Source: Aedoeadaptatus urinae (lineage in GTDB: Bacteria > Bacillota > Clostridia > Tissierellales > Peptoniphilaceae). Taken from it: 64,000 bases of DNA. The position numbers and the translations under genes were made by a program. The notes under the pieces were generated by a model. That model saw only the letters and a program-made list of their open reading frames with translations. It was not told the origin of the DNA and did not search any database. Below, in pieces: positions 1 through 7,405 of this stretch (position 1 is the stretch's first letter; each line of letters starts with the position of its first letter). The stretch covers positions 62,001-126,000 of the forward strand of contig NZ_LT707415.1 in assembly GCF_900155585.1 (NCBI RefSeq), written 5' to 3'.

Positions 1-858
1 CAAGAGGGCGTAGGGGAAGGATTCGGAAACGGAGGTGAGCATATTCACGTCCCCGGCCCCGTAAAGGCTGAAGGGATCGGAAACCTGACCTAAAAAGCTC
101 ACCAAATCCTCTAAACCCTCTTCCTCCACAAAGGCCATGAGCTTTTCACGCTCCGGTCCCCTGCCGGCGATTAAAACGTGGGCGCGGGACAGGGCTTCTT
201 TGTTTAAGGCCACGGCCTTTAACAGGCTCTTGTGGTCTTTCACCAAATCCAAGCGGGCGGCGATGACAAAGAGCATGCGGTCCGAATATTTTCCCAGCCC
301 GTAACGCGCCAGAAAGGCCTCTTTATCCACGGCGGGTTCCGATTTTTTCATATCGATCCCATTGTAGGTGACAAAGATATCCTCTTCCGGAAAACCCCGC
401 TCCACTAACATGGCCTTGAACCGCTCCGTAATGGCGATGTAATTATTAAATCGCTTCAGGGCGTATTGGTTTAGCGCCGTAAACACTTTATCCTTAATGA
501 AATTGTCTTTGAAATCCAACAGATAGTCGCTGTGCAAGGTGGTGACCATGGGCACGTCCACGCGCTTTCTCAAATACAGGGCGTTGAAATTGGCCCGCGC
601 GCCGTGGCAATGCACCAGATCGAAACCTTCCTCTTCGATCATGCGAACCACTTTTTTCAAAGTCCCCATGTCGAAGCGGTTTTTCTGCTCCACCAGACGG
701 GCGTCGATGCCCAAGGCCACGGCGCCGTCTAAAAAGGACCCCGGGCGAAAACACACCATACTCACATCGTGATAGGCTTCCAGGCCTTTCAACAAGGTGT
801 ATATATGGGTCTTCGCTCCACCCGTGTCGCCCCCGCTGATAAGATGAAGAACTTTCAT
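1..858 (-). CDS. Glycosyltransferase family 4 protein, 3' end cut by the window edge
   Basis: The reading frame is open from an ATG at 858 to base 1 (286 codons, no stop). The N-terminus MKVLHLISGGDTGGAKTH is the nucleotide-sugar-binding start typical of GT-B glycosyltransferases. Further on come HCHGARANF and TTLHSD in the acceptor domain, then FVIAARLDLVKDHKSLL and AGRGPEREKL of the C-terminal GT4 Rossmann domain. The visible part ends in SESFPYALL, near the conserved E-x7-E sugar-donor region. The likely role is transfer of a sugar to a cell-envelope polysaccharide or lipid at the cytoplasmic membrane; donor and acceptor cannot be told. It sits 12 bases after the exported protein gene and is probably co-transcribed with it. 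Confidence 0.85.
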   Translation of the reverse strand, partial: MKVLHLISGGDTGGAKTHIYTLLKGLEAYHDVSMVCFRPGSFLDGAVALGIDARLVEQKNRFDMGTLKKVVRMIEEEGFDLVHCHGARANFNALYLRKRVDVPMVTTLHSDYLLDFKDNFIKDKVFTALNQYALKRFNNYIAITERFKAMLVERGFPEEDIFVTYNGIDMKKSEPAVDKEAFLARYGLGKYSDRMLFVIAARLDLVKDHKSLLKAVALNKEALSRAHVLIAGRGPEREKLMAFVEEEGLEDLVSFLGQVSDPFSLYGAGDVNMLTSVSESFPYALL

Positions 859-870
859 CGTCGTCTCCCA

Positions 871-1329
871 CTAATTATTCTGTACCACGCGGTAGCTTCC
901 CCGAACCAATACGATGGCGTCGGTCGCGGCGGATAGGCCTCTGCCGTCGCTTCTCGGTGCGATTAACAAATGGTTCATCGGAGCCCGTTGGCCTTGTTTT
1001 AAATCCGATCCGCCGGTGACGTCACTTAGCCCGCCCAAGTCCTGAGCAATGGTGTCGACGCGGCCGCTTCTCGGAATCATTTCCGTCCCCTGAGCGACGA
1101 TTAAACGGTCACCGGCCTTTAGGTTCACCACTTCCAGTGTGGCAGAAGCTTGGGCAGCACCGGGCGCCGAACCTTGGGACATTTTCTTTTCTATGGCTTC
1201 GAGCCGTTGATTTAAATAGCTTAAAGATACTAAGGGATCGTCATCTTTGGCAAAGGCGGGTATGGCCGCACCGATGAGCATAAAGCTGAGTCCGCAGGCG
1301 GCTACGATTTTTTTCCAATTGCGTTTCAC
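871..1329 (-). CDS. Conserved exported protein of unknown function
   Basis: A 152-residue protein beginning MKRNWKKIVAACGLSFML, a clear Sec signal peptide with probable cleavage after AIPAFA. I chose the GTG at 1329 because AAAGGATG lies five bases upstream; the ATG at 1353 would leave almost no leader after the promoter at 1365-1393. The mature part starts with a short coiled-coil-like stretch (LSYLNQRLEAIEKK) and then a compact globular domain with LKAGDRLIVAQGTEMI, a GLSDVTGG turn and a C-terminal NHLLIAPRSDGRG motif. I recognise this pattern from clostridial exported proteins without an assigned role. Its position before a glycosyltransferase suggests an envelope function, which is inference. 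Confidence 0.8.
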   Translation of the reverse strand: MKRNWKKIVAACGLSFMLIGAAIPAFAKDDDPLVSLSYLNQRLEAIEKKMSQGSAPGAAQASATLEVVNLKAGDRLIVAQGTEMIPRSGRVDTIAQDLGGLSDVTGGSDLKQGQRAPMNHLLIAPRSDGRGLSAATDAIVLVRGSYRVVQNN

Positions 1330-1364
1330 AATCTCATCCTTTCTGTGATTCATTCATCCTATCT

Positions 1365-1393
1365 ATTATACAACAATCCCAGTTCCAGACCAA
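1365..1393 (-). promoter_or_regulatory. Sigma-A type promoter for the exported protein gene
   Basis: On the minus strand TTGGTC (1388-1393) and TATAAT (1365-1370) are separated by 17 bases. The predicted transcript start lies about 7 bases downstream, leaving roughly 28 bases of leader before the GTG at 1329. Confidence 0.6.
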
Positions 1394-1401
1394 CGAAAAC
1401 G

Positions 1402-1432
1402 ACAAAAGCGCGGGAATGATCCCGCGCTTTCT
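1402..1432 (-). terminator. Intrinsic terminator after mazF
   Basis: A perfect stem, AAAGCGCGGG paired with CCCGCGCTTT around a six-base loop, followed on the minus strand by a T-rich run. It separates the mazF transcript from the next promoter. Confidence 0.8.
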
Positions 1433-1440
1433 TTTATGTA

Positions 1441-1782
1441 CTATAGTCCGACACTGATTCTTAACGCTTCGTCGACATCGTCCATCACTTTCGATCCGAA
1501 CTTCCCGATCTTTTCGCGCAAGCGCTTTTTGTCGATGGTGCGCACCTGCTCCAAAAGGATGACGGAATTTTTCGGCAAATCGTTATTCGCCGCCTTCACC
1601 TTCACGTGGGTGGGCAGCTTTGTTTTGTTCATTTGCGATGTAATCGCCGCGACGATCGTCGTAGGCGAATACTTGTTGCCCACGTCATTTTGAATGACGA
1701 CCACGGGCCTGACGCCGCCTTGCTCCGAGCCGATGACCGGGCTCAGATCGGCGTAAAACACATCGCCTCTCTTAATAACCAT
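1441..1782 (-). CDS. MazF/NdoA-family endoribonuclease (type II toxin) without a visible antitoxin gene
   Basis: At 113 residues this is the usual MazF/EndoA length. [19 protein letters not shown], then RPVVVIQND and [11 protein letters not shown], are the diagnostic family motifs, including the RNA-binding loop and the conserved Arg/Thr positions. It would cleave single-stranded mRNA at a short sequence. In Bacillus and many clostridia ndoA follows alr and the antitoxin gene ndoAI. Here it begins only 14 bases after the acpS-nnrD gene and no CopG/MazE-like reading frame is present upstream or downstream. The antitoxin may be encoded elsewhere, or the protein may act as a housekeeping RNase. 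Confidence 0.92.
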   Translation of the reverse strand: MVIKRGDVFYADLSPVIGSEQGGVRPVVVIQNDVGNKYSPTTIVAAITSQMNKTKLPTHVKVKAANNDLPKNSVILLEQVRTIDKKRLREKIGKFGSKVMDDVDEALRISVGL

Positions 1783-1796
1783 GAATCACAACCTTT

Positions 1797-2960
1797 CTAT
1801 TTTGCCGGCGAAGATTCTCTTATAGCCTCTAGGCGAAGGAAGGCTTCGGATAAGTATGTGATTAAATCCGAAGCGATGAGCCCCCGCTCGCTCTTATGTA
1901 AGGCGCCGAGATCTCCTGCCAGACCGTGAATATATACCCCGAGGCGGGCCGCTTGAAAACAATTCATGCCCTGGGCCAAGCAGGCGGTGATGATGCCCGT
2001 GAGCACGTCACCTGCGCCCGCCGTGGCCATGCCGGCATTGCCCGTTTCGTTGTATACCCGCCCGCTTTCCGAGGCAACGATGCTCCCATGTCCCTTCAGC
2101 ACCACGACGCCGCCGTAGCGCGCGAGAAATTCGTCCACGGCCTCGTCCCTATGGGCGCGGACCCATGAAATATCCCGATTCAAGAGCCGGGCCATTTCCC
2201 CTTCGTGAGGCGTGTAAATTTTTTCGCCCCCTGCAGTCGGTTTTTCCTGCGCCAAATGGTACAGGCCGTCGGCATCCACCACCATGGGCTTGGAGAGGCC
2301 ATAGACCTTTAAAAAAACGTCCCGCGCCTCTTCTCCCCGACCCATGCCCGGGCCCAGGCCGATGGCATCCATGTCGGCAAGCTCACTTATGTCGCTCTGC
2401 TTCTTTACGATGACTTCCCGCATGCGGAGAGAAAAGTCTCTGAAAATTTCATCGGGCACGAAGGCGTAGCTCAGGCCGCAACCGGCCCTCAGCGCCGCCG
2501 AGGAGGCCAGATCCACGGAGCCGTACATGCCCTCGCTTCCGCCGACGAGGGCCGCCCGTCCCCTGCTGCCCTTGTGATCCGTCTCTTGAATCGCGGGAAG
2601 CAGACTCGCCACCTCCTTCGACAGGTTAGAGAGCTCGAGATCTTCGAGGCGGGCAATGGCGACGGCATAATCTTTTTCATGGGAAACAGACAGTCGGAAG
2701 ATCCGGTCCTTATAGCGACCGTAGGGCCTTCCCCTGTCGTCGGTTTCCACGATTAAATTTTTCAACCCCGCCTTAAAAATGCCGTCGCCCAAGGCCTTCG
2801 CCATGGCTTCTTTTGCGGCGAAGCGCCCGGCGATGTGGGCGGCGTTCATTCGAAGGGTGCGGCGCTCCTTGCGGGAAAAAACTTTTTCCAAAAAAGCCTC
2901 GCCACACCGGTCCATTATTTTTTGCACCCGCGGTATGTAAACCATGTCTATGCCGATCAT
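1797..2960 (-). CDS. Fused holo-ACP synthase (AcpS) and ADP-dependent NAD(P)H-hydrate dehydratase (NnrD)
   Basis: One uninterrupted frame of 387 residues carries two enzymes. Residues 1 to about 115 are AcpS: MIGIDMVYIPR with the Mg-binding Asp, then AAKEAMAKALGDG and a C-terminal VSHEKDYAVA; it would move phosphopantetheine from CoA onto acyl carrier protein. Residues about 120 to 385 are the ribokinase-fold dehydratase that repairs hydrated NAD(P)H, with GPGMGRG, VDADGL, TPHEGEMARLL and GNAGMATAGAGDVLTG. The N-terminal YjeF epimerase domain (NnrE) is absent. I start at the ATG at 2960, where AcpS proteins normally begin and GAGGTGG precedes, not at the upstream start. The two genes are commonly neighbours in Bacillota; the fusion is less usual. 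Confidence 0.92.
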   Translation of the reverse strand: MIGIDMVYIPRVQKIMDRCGEAFLEKVFSRKERRTLRMNAAHIAGRFAAKEAMAKALGDGIFKAGLKNLIVETDDRGRPYGRYKDRIFRLSVSHEKDYAVAIARLEDLELSNLSKEVASLLPAIQETDHKGSRGRAALVGGSEGMYGSVDLASSAALRAGCGLSYAFVPDEIFRDFSLRMREVIVKKQSDISELADMDAIGLGPGMGRGEEARDVFLKVYGLSKPMVVDADGLYHLAQEKPTAGGEKIYTPHEGEMARLLNRDISWVRAHRDEAVDEFLARYGGVVVLKGHGSIVASESGRVYNETGNAGMATAGAGDVLTGIITACLAQGMNCFQAARLGVYIHGLAGDLGALHKSERGLIASDLITYLSEAFLRLEAIRESSPAK

Positions 2961-3019
2961 ATGCCACCTCTTTTGTATCATAGCACAATTTTCTTGAAAA
3001 TAAATCACCGTTTTTTCTC

Positions 3020-3048
3020 TTGACAAAAATTCTCGTCCCCCGTATAAT
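3020..3048 (+). promoter_or_regulatory. Consensus sigma-A promoter of tyrS
   Basis: Perfect TTGACA (3020-3025) and TATAAT (3043-3048) with a 17-base spacer. The transcript should begin near 3055, directly before the T-box leader. Confidence 0.85.
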
Positions 3049-3054
3049 GGTGAC

Positions 3055-3200
3055 CAAATTCAATAGATACGATGATGGCGTCCCCAAAATTACAGCGCCG
3101 GAGTATGATGTTTTTTTCGAGGCTTTTTGCGAAGAAAGGTGGTACCGCGTTGGAAGACGCCCTTTCGGCAAGAGCTTTTTTTGTGCTTAAAAAGGAGACA
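3055..3200 (+). promoter_or_regulatory. T-box leader upstream of tyrS, unusually short
   Basis: The conserved T-box element AGGTGGTACCGCG lies at 3137-3149. It is flanked by AAAGG before and CCTTT (3162-3166) after, giving the normal antiterminator pairing. A compact upstream stem can be drawn: ATAC (3067-3070) with GTAT (3103-3106) and GGCG (3077-3080) with CGCC (3096-3099). Tyr codons TAC (3068, 3091) and TAT (3104) lie in this region, but I cannot decide the specifier. From the promoter to tyrS is only about 148 bases, much shorter than a classical T-box. A T-run at 3176-3182 could end the terminator, but its stem is weak by eye. Confidence 0.85.
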
Positions 3201-3202
3201 GT

Positions 3203-4429
3203 ATGACTGAGAATGTATTTGATTTACTTGAACGCAGAGGCTACATCGACCAAGCCACGTTCCCCGAGGAATTGAGGGAACGCCTGGGCGAAGGGCCCAT
3301 CACCTTTTATATCGGCTTCGACGCCACGGCGGACTCCCTTACCCTAGGTCACTACCTTCAGGTAAAGGTGATTCAGCATTTCCAACGGGCCGGTCACGTG
3401 CCCATTACCCTCTTCGGCGGCGGCACCACCATGATCGGCGACCCTTCCGGCCGAACCGATATGCGTAAAATGCTTACGAGGGAAGACATCGATCACAACA
3501 TCGATTGCTTTAAGCGGCAGCTGTCCCACTTCATCGATTACGACGACGGAAAAGCCATCGCAGCAAACAATGCCGATTGGCTCTTGGATCTGGGCTATCT
3601 GGATTTCATGCGCAACATCGGCGTGCACTTCTCCGTGAACCACATGCTGAAGCTGGACGCCTATGCCAATCGCTTAGAGCAAGGCCTCACCTTCTTTGAA
3701 ATGGGCTACATGCTCATGCAGTCCTACGACTTTTTGGTCCTCTACAGAAAATTCAATTGCCAATTACAATTAGGCGGCTCGGACCAATGGAGCAATATGC
3801 TCGGTGGCTACGATTTGGTTCGCAAGCTGGACGACGGCAAGGTCTACTCCATGACCTTCAAGCTGCTTTCCACCGCCGACGGCCAAAAGATGGGCAAGTC
3901 CATGAAGGGTGCCATTTTCTTGGATCCCAACAAGACGCCGCCCCACGAAATGTTCCAATACCTGCGTAACACCGACGACCGCGACGTCATTAAGTTCCTG
4001 AAGCTTTTAACCGACGTCAGCGATGAGGAAATCACCGATTACGCAAGGCTGGAGGGTCAGGAGCTGAACGCTGCCAAGGAACGCCTGGCTTGGGAAATCA
4101 CCAACGAAGTTCACGGCAAGGAAGAGGCCGATAAGGCGCTGGAAGCATCCCGCGTCCTCTTCGGCGGAAGCGGCAACACGGAAGACATGCCTACCACGGA
4201 GCTTGCCGAAGATGAAGTCAACGACGGCATCACCATCGTCGAGCTCATGCAAAAAGGCGAGCTTATCGCCTCTACCAGTGAAGGTCGTAGGCTGATTAAG
4301 CAAGGCGGCGTCTCCGTCAACGACGAAAAAGTCGCCTCCCACGATCAAATGATCACGAAGGATGACTTAAAAGAAGGTGTCCACGTCCGAAAGGGCAAGA
4401 AGGTTCACCACTTATTTAAATTAAAATAA
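3203..4429 (+). CDS. tyrS: Tyrosyl-tRNA synthetase
   Basis: A class I aminoacyl-tRNA synthetase of 408 residues that charges tRNA-Tyr in the cytoplasm. The catalytic core shows FYIGFDATADSLTLGHYLQ (HIGH-box equivalent, around residue 45), GGSDQWSN of the tyrosine pocket, and KMGKS (the KMSKS loop, around residue 230). A C-terminal S4 RNA-binding domain ends the protein (LIKQGGVSVND). Length and order match bacterial TyrRS. The start at 3203 is preceded by AAGGAGACAG. Control by the T-box leader implies induction when tRNA-Tyr is uncharged. The gene is monocistronic, with a terminator directly after it. Confidence 0.97.
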   Translation: MTENVFDLLERRGYIDQATFPEELRERLGEGPITFYIGFDATADSLTLGHYLQVKVIQHFQRAGHVPITLFGGGTTMIGDPSGRTDMRKMLTREDIDHNIDCFKRQLSHFIDYDDGKAIAANNADWLLDLGYLDFMRNIGVHFSVNHMLKLDAYANRLEQGLTFFEMGYMLMQSYDFLVLYRKFNCQLQLGGSDQWSNMLGGYDLVRKLDDGKVYSMTFKLLSTADGQKMGKSMKGAIFLDPNKTPPHEMFQYLRNTDDRDVIKFLKLLTDVSDEEITDYARLEGQELNAAKERLAWEITNEVHGKEEADKALEASRVLFGGSGNTEDMPTTELAEDEVNDGITIVELMQKGELIASTSEGRRLIKQGGVSVNDEKVASHDQMITKDDLKEGVHVRKGKKVHHLFKLK

Positions 4430-4443
4430 TTTCCCACACAAAA

Positions 4444-4491
4444 AAAGCGACCGGCGGTTCGAGAGACGAACCCATCGGTCGCTTTTCTTTT
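4444..4491 (+). terminator. Bidirectional terminator between tyrS and yacL
   Basis: AAAGCGACCG pairs with CGGTCGCTTT with further pairing of GGTTCG and CGAACC inside. A-rich and T-rich flanks allow it to end both the rightward tyrS and the leftward yacL transcripts. Confidence 0.85.
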
Positions 4492-5599
4492 AATTCACCG
4501 GCTTGGCGAAGATCATTTTCCCCGCCGCCGTTTGCAACATGCTGGTCACGATGCAATGGACGCTTTTGCCTAAGTAATCGATGCCGTTTTCCACGACGAT
4601 CATGGTGCCGTCGTCCAGGTAACCCAAGCCCTGTTTCTCCTGGCTCCCCGGCTTCACGACGAAGACGTCGATGACTTCCCCGGTTACGAAGACGGGCTTC
4701 ATGGCGTTGGCCAAAGCATTAATGTTCAGGACGGTAATGCCCTGCACCTCGGCCACCTTGTTTAAATTGTAGTCGTTGGTCACGACCACGCCCTTCATTT
4801 CTTTCGCCATGCGCAAAAGCATGGTGTCCACCTCGGTCAAATCGCCGTAGGCTTTCTCCACGATTCTGATTTTGTACCGGCTATCTTCCCGAAGCTCTTT
4901 CAGCGCATCCAGACCCTTCCTGCCCTTGGCCCGGCTCATTCCGTTAGACGAATCGGCGATACCTTGCAGCTCGCTTAAAACGAAGCTGGGCACGATTATG
5001 GGCCCTTCGATAAAGCCCAGCTCGATAATGTCCACGATGCGGCCGTCGATAATGACCGACGTATCCAAAAGCTTCGGCGCCGCTTGTCGTCGATCGCCGC
5101 TTTTTAAGCGAACGGCGCCGGTGCCCTGTGCGAGAAGCCCCCGTATGGAGGCGGCTATTTCCTCGCGTTTATAGAGCATGATCCGTATGCCCAAGACGCC
5201 GAGGACGATGTAAATAATCAATGACAAAAAGCTGCTGACGTAATCAATGTTCAGCCGGTAAATGGGCAGGGACACGAGAAAGGCAATTAATATGCCGATA
5301 ATCAGGCCAAAAACGCCCCAAAGAATGTCGCCGGCCGGAAGGTCTTTCACTTCAGATTCCACGCGATCCACGAATCGCCACAAAGCCCCGTAAGCATATT
5401 TCCCGAGAATAAAAAATAAAATAGCAAATAAAATAAATACGACGACGGGAACAGCTCCTTGGGGAATGAGACGACCGATGGCTCTCATGGCATTTAAATC
5501 GCGCAACAGTCCCAAAACCAGGCGTCCCACTGCCAAGCCCAAAAGGGTAAACAGCAGACGGAACACGATTTGGAAGATGCGGTTCGATCGAATTCCCAT
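4490..5599 (-). CDS. yacL: PIN/TRAM domain membrane protein of the YacL family
   Basis: This 369-residue protein has four N-terminal membrane segments (for example VFRLLFTLLGLAVGRLVL and FVSLPIYRLNI). A cytoplasmic PIN nuclease-like domain follows from about residue 185, with LLDTSVIIDGRI, VLSELQGIAD and VVVTNDYNLNKVA supplying the acidic residues. A C-terminal TRAM domain starts near GEVIDVFVVKPG. The PIN residues suggest a metal-dependent RNase, but the substrate of the family is not established. I place the start at the ATG at 5599, preceded by AGGAAGG, because the longer frame would overlap carD. It lies 8 bases after carD, a common pairing in Bacillota. Confidence 0.9.
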   Translation of the reverse strand: MGIRSNRIFQIVFRLLFTLLGLAVGRLVLGLLRDLNAMRAIGRLIPQGAVPVVVFILFAILFFILGKYAYGALWRFVDRVESEVKDLPAGDILWGVFGLIIGILIAFLVSLPIYRLNIDYVSSFLSLIIYIVLGVLGIRIMLYKREEIAASIRGLLAQGTGAVRLKSGDRRQAAPKLLDTSVIIDGRIVDIIELGFIEGPIIVPSFVLSELQGIADSSNGMSRAKGRKGLDALKELREDSRYKIRIVEKAYGDLTEVDTMLLRMAKEMKGVVVTNDYNLNKVAEVQGITVLNINALANAMKPVFVTGEVIDVFVVKPGSQEKQGLGYLDDGTMIVVENGIDYLGKSVHCIVTSMLQTAAGKMIFAKPVN

Positions 5600-5607
5600 A
5601 ATCCTTC

Positions 5608-6120
5608 CTACCTTCTTTCCTCCACGTCCTTCAGGCATCCTTCCGCCATGGTTTTATCTACGAGGTCGACCACTTCGTCGAAGCTTTTGTCGTAGACCAG
5701 AACCATTTCAGACAGGATAATTTGCCGAGCCGTGTTCAAAATCTTTCGTTCTCCGGTGGAAAGAGCCTTTTCTCTGTCCAGGCTTTCCAGATTCTTAATG
5801 ACCTTGGCGATTTCTTCCAAATCCCCGGTCTTGATCTTGTCTTGGTGGAAACGATAGCGGCGATTCCAGTTGGCGGGCATCTTTTCCTTGGCGGGATCCT
5901 TTAACACGTCCAGGACCTTATCCATTTCCTCCGGCGACTTAATGTCTCGAATGCCCACATCGGCCATGCTGCCTAAAGGTACCAGTACCTTCATTTCGTT
6001 GACGGGAATCTTCATGACGTAATATTCCTTCTTTTCGCCCAAAATCACCTTGGACTCGATGTCGACGATGACGCCGGCACCGTGTGCGGGATAAACAATT
6101 TTATCTCCAATTTTAAACAT
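5608..6120 (-). CDS. CarD/CdnL-family RNA polymerase-binding transcription regulator
   Basis: 170 residues. The N-terminal RNAP-interacting Tudor-like domain begins MFKIGDKIVYPAHGAGVI and continues with EYYVMKIP and MKVLVPLGSM. The rest is the helical DNA-contacting domain of CarD/CdnL (NWNRRYRFHQDKI, SEMVLVYDKSFDEVV). Proteins of this family bind the beta subunit and stabilise open complexes, chiefly at rRNA and other sigma-A promoters. GGAGGG precedes the ATG. Upstream lies an AT-rich segment (6121-6245) with several possible -10 elements, so the promoter is there but not pinpointed. It is first gene of a two-gene unit with yacL. Confidence 0.92.
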   Translation of the reverse strand: MFKIGDKIVYPAHGAGVIVDIESKVILGEKKEYYVMKIPVNEMKVLVPLGSMADVGIRDIKSPEEMDKVLDVLKDPAKEKMPANWNRRYRFHQDKIKTGDLEEIAKVIKNLESLDREKALSTGERKILNTARQIILSEMVLVYDKSFDEVVDLVDKTMAEGCLKDVEERR

Positions 6121-6245
6121 AATTCCCTCCTATCCATATTATCTCTATTTAATTATAGCATAATTATAAAATTGATTATAGTATCACATTCAAGAAAATG
6201 TTGCAAGGCATTTGTATCGAAAGCTTTCCCCGTTTTATTGCAAAT

Positions 6246-6266
6246 AAAAAGGAGCCGAAGCCCCTT
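6246..6266 (-). terminator. Terminator after the SpoIIE-type phosphatase gene
   Basis: On the minus strand AGGGGC and GCTCCT form a six-pair stem around TTCG, followed by TTTTTATTT. Confidence 0.7.
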
Positions 6267-6294
6267 CATTTTCATTTGATTTTTATGGCGTCCT

Positions 6295-7386
6295 TTAAAC
6301 CATTTTTATATAGACGCAGGTCATATCGTCGACAATGTCTTCGTAAATAAAATCCTGAAGGACACGGCGAATGTCCGTCAAGGGCTCCTCGCCGATTTCA
6401 CTGAACAGGGCGCGCAGGGCACCTACACCGTACTGCTCCCCGCGCTTGTTGCGGCCTTCCGTCACGCCGTCGGTGTAAAAAAGAAGCTCGTCTCCCTTTT
6501 GCAGATAGGCAGTGCGGCATTCGTAAAAGCTCGCCTCCACCAAGGGGGTGACGGGAAAGCCCGAGTTCATCAAAAGACGCACGTTGCCGTTTCGCTTAAA
6601 CAGCGGCGGGCAGTCGTGGCCCGCATTGGCGTAGGTAAATTTCCGCTGCTTTTTCGAAAACACGCCTAAAAACATGGTGAAGTACATGTCCGCCGGCAGG
6701 TTCAAGTCCCGGAAGCGATGCACCAGCTCCATCATGGCCACCGTGGGATCCGATAATATGTCGGGATCCATGTTCCGCATCGTCTGGGAGATAAACAGCG
6801 TGGCCATGGAGGATGCGAAGCCGTGGCCCACGACATCGGCAATGTAGATCGCCGTGCGGTCCTCGTCGATTTCGATGAGGTCGAAAAAATCGCCGCTTAA
6901 CAGCTCCGCCGGTTGATAAAAATAGTCCATAAAGAAGAAGCGGTCGTAGCCCCTTTGGGGCAAGAGGGCCCCTTGAATGGAGGCGGCATTCATCTGCTCG
7001 TCCATGAGGGCGCGGTTTTTTTCGATCAACTCGACCTGCAGCCGCTTCTCCAAGCTTTTATCCCGAAACACCTCGATGGCTCCGATAATTTCTCCGGCTT
7101 CCGTACGAATGGGATTGGTCTTCACGGAGTAATAGGTTTCGCCGATGTAGGTTTCCCGCTGAATGTTTTCTCCGCTTCCCAGGCAGCGGGCGGTCATGCG
7201 AAAATCGGCGTGACCGTCGCCTTTGGCCTCGTCGTCCTCTGTCCCTTCAAGCTTTTCCAATGCCTGTTTCATGGCATGATTATAGTAGACCACGCGATTG
7301 TCCTTATCCACGACGCGAATTAAATCGGTCATGGTGTCCAACAGCTTGATCTCGATTTTTTTGTATAAAATCTCTCTATCCTTCAT
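6295..7386 (-). CDS. PAS domain and PP2C/SpoIIE-type serine phosphatase
   Basis: 363 residues. Residues about 15-125 form a PAS sensor (DLIRVVDKDNRVVYYNHA, then VKTNPIRTEAGEIIGAIEV). A helical linker with NAASIQGALLPQ follows, then a SpoIIE-type phosphatase domain: SGDFFDLIEI and YIADVVGHGFASSMA supply the metal-binding aspartates, with NAGHDCPP and LFYTDGVTEGRN near the end. Such enzymes usually dephosphorylate an anti-anti-sigma (STAS) protein in a partner-switching pathway. No STAS or HATPase kinase gene is in this window, so the target is unknown. The protein is soluble, with no membrane segment. It lies 19 bases downstream of the methyltransferase gene. Confidence 0.88.
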   Translation of the reverse strand: MKDREILYKKIEIKLLDTMTDLIRVVDKDNRVVYYNHAMKQALEKLEGTEDDEAKGDGHADFRMTARCLGSGENIQRETYIGETYYSVKTNPIRTEAGEIIGAIEVFRDKSLEKRLQVELIEKNRALMDEQMNAASIQGALLPQRGYDRFFFMDYFYQPAELLSGDFFDLIEIDEDRTAIYIADVVGHGFASSMATLFISQTMRNMDPDILSDPTVAMMELVHRFRDLNLPADMYFTMFLGVFSKKQRKFTYANAGHDCPPLFKRNGNVRLLMNSGFPVTPLVEASFYECRTAYLQKGDELLFYTDGVTEGRNKRGEQYGVGALRALFSEIGEEPLTDIRRVLQDFIYEDIVDDMTCVYIKMV

Positions 7387-7405
7387 GCCCGCCTCTTTCG
7401 AAAAC

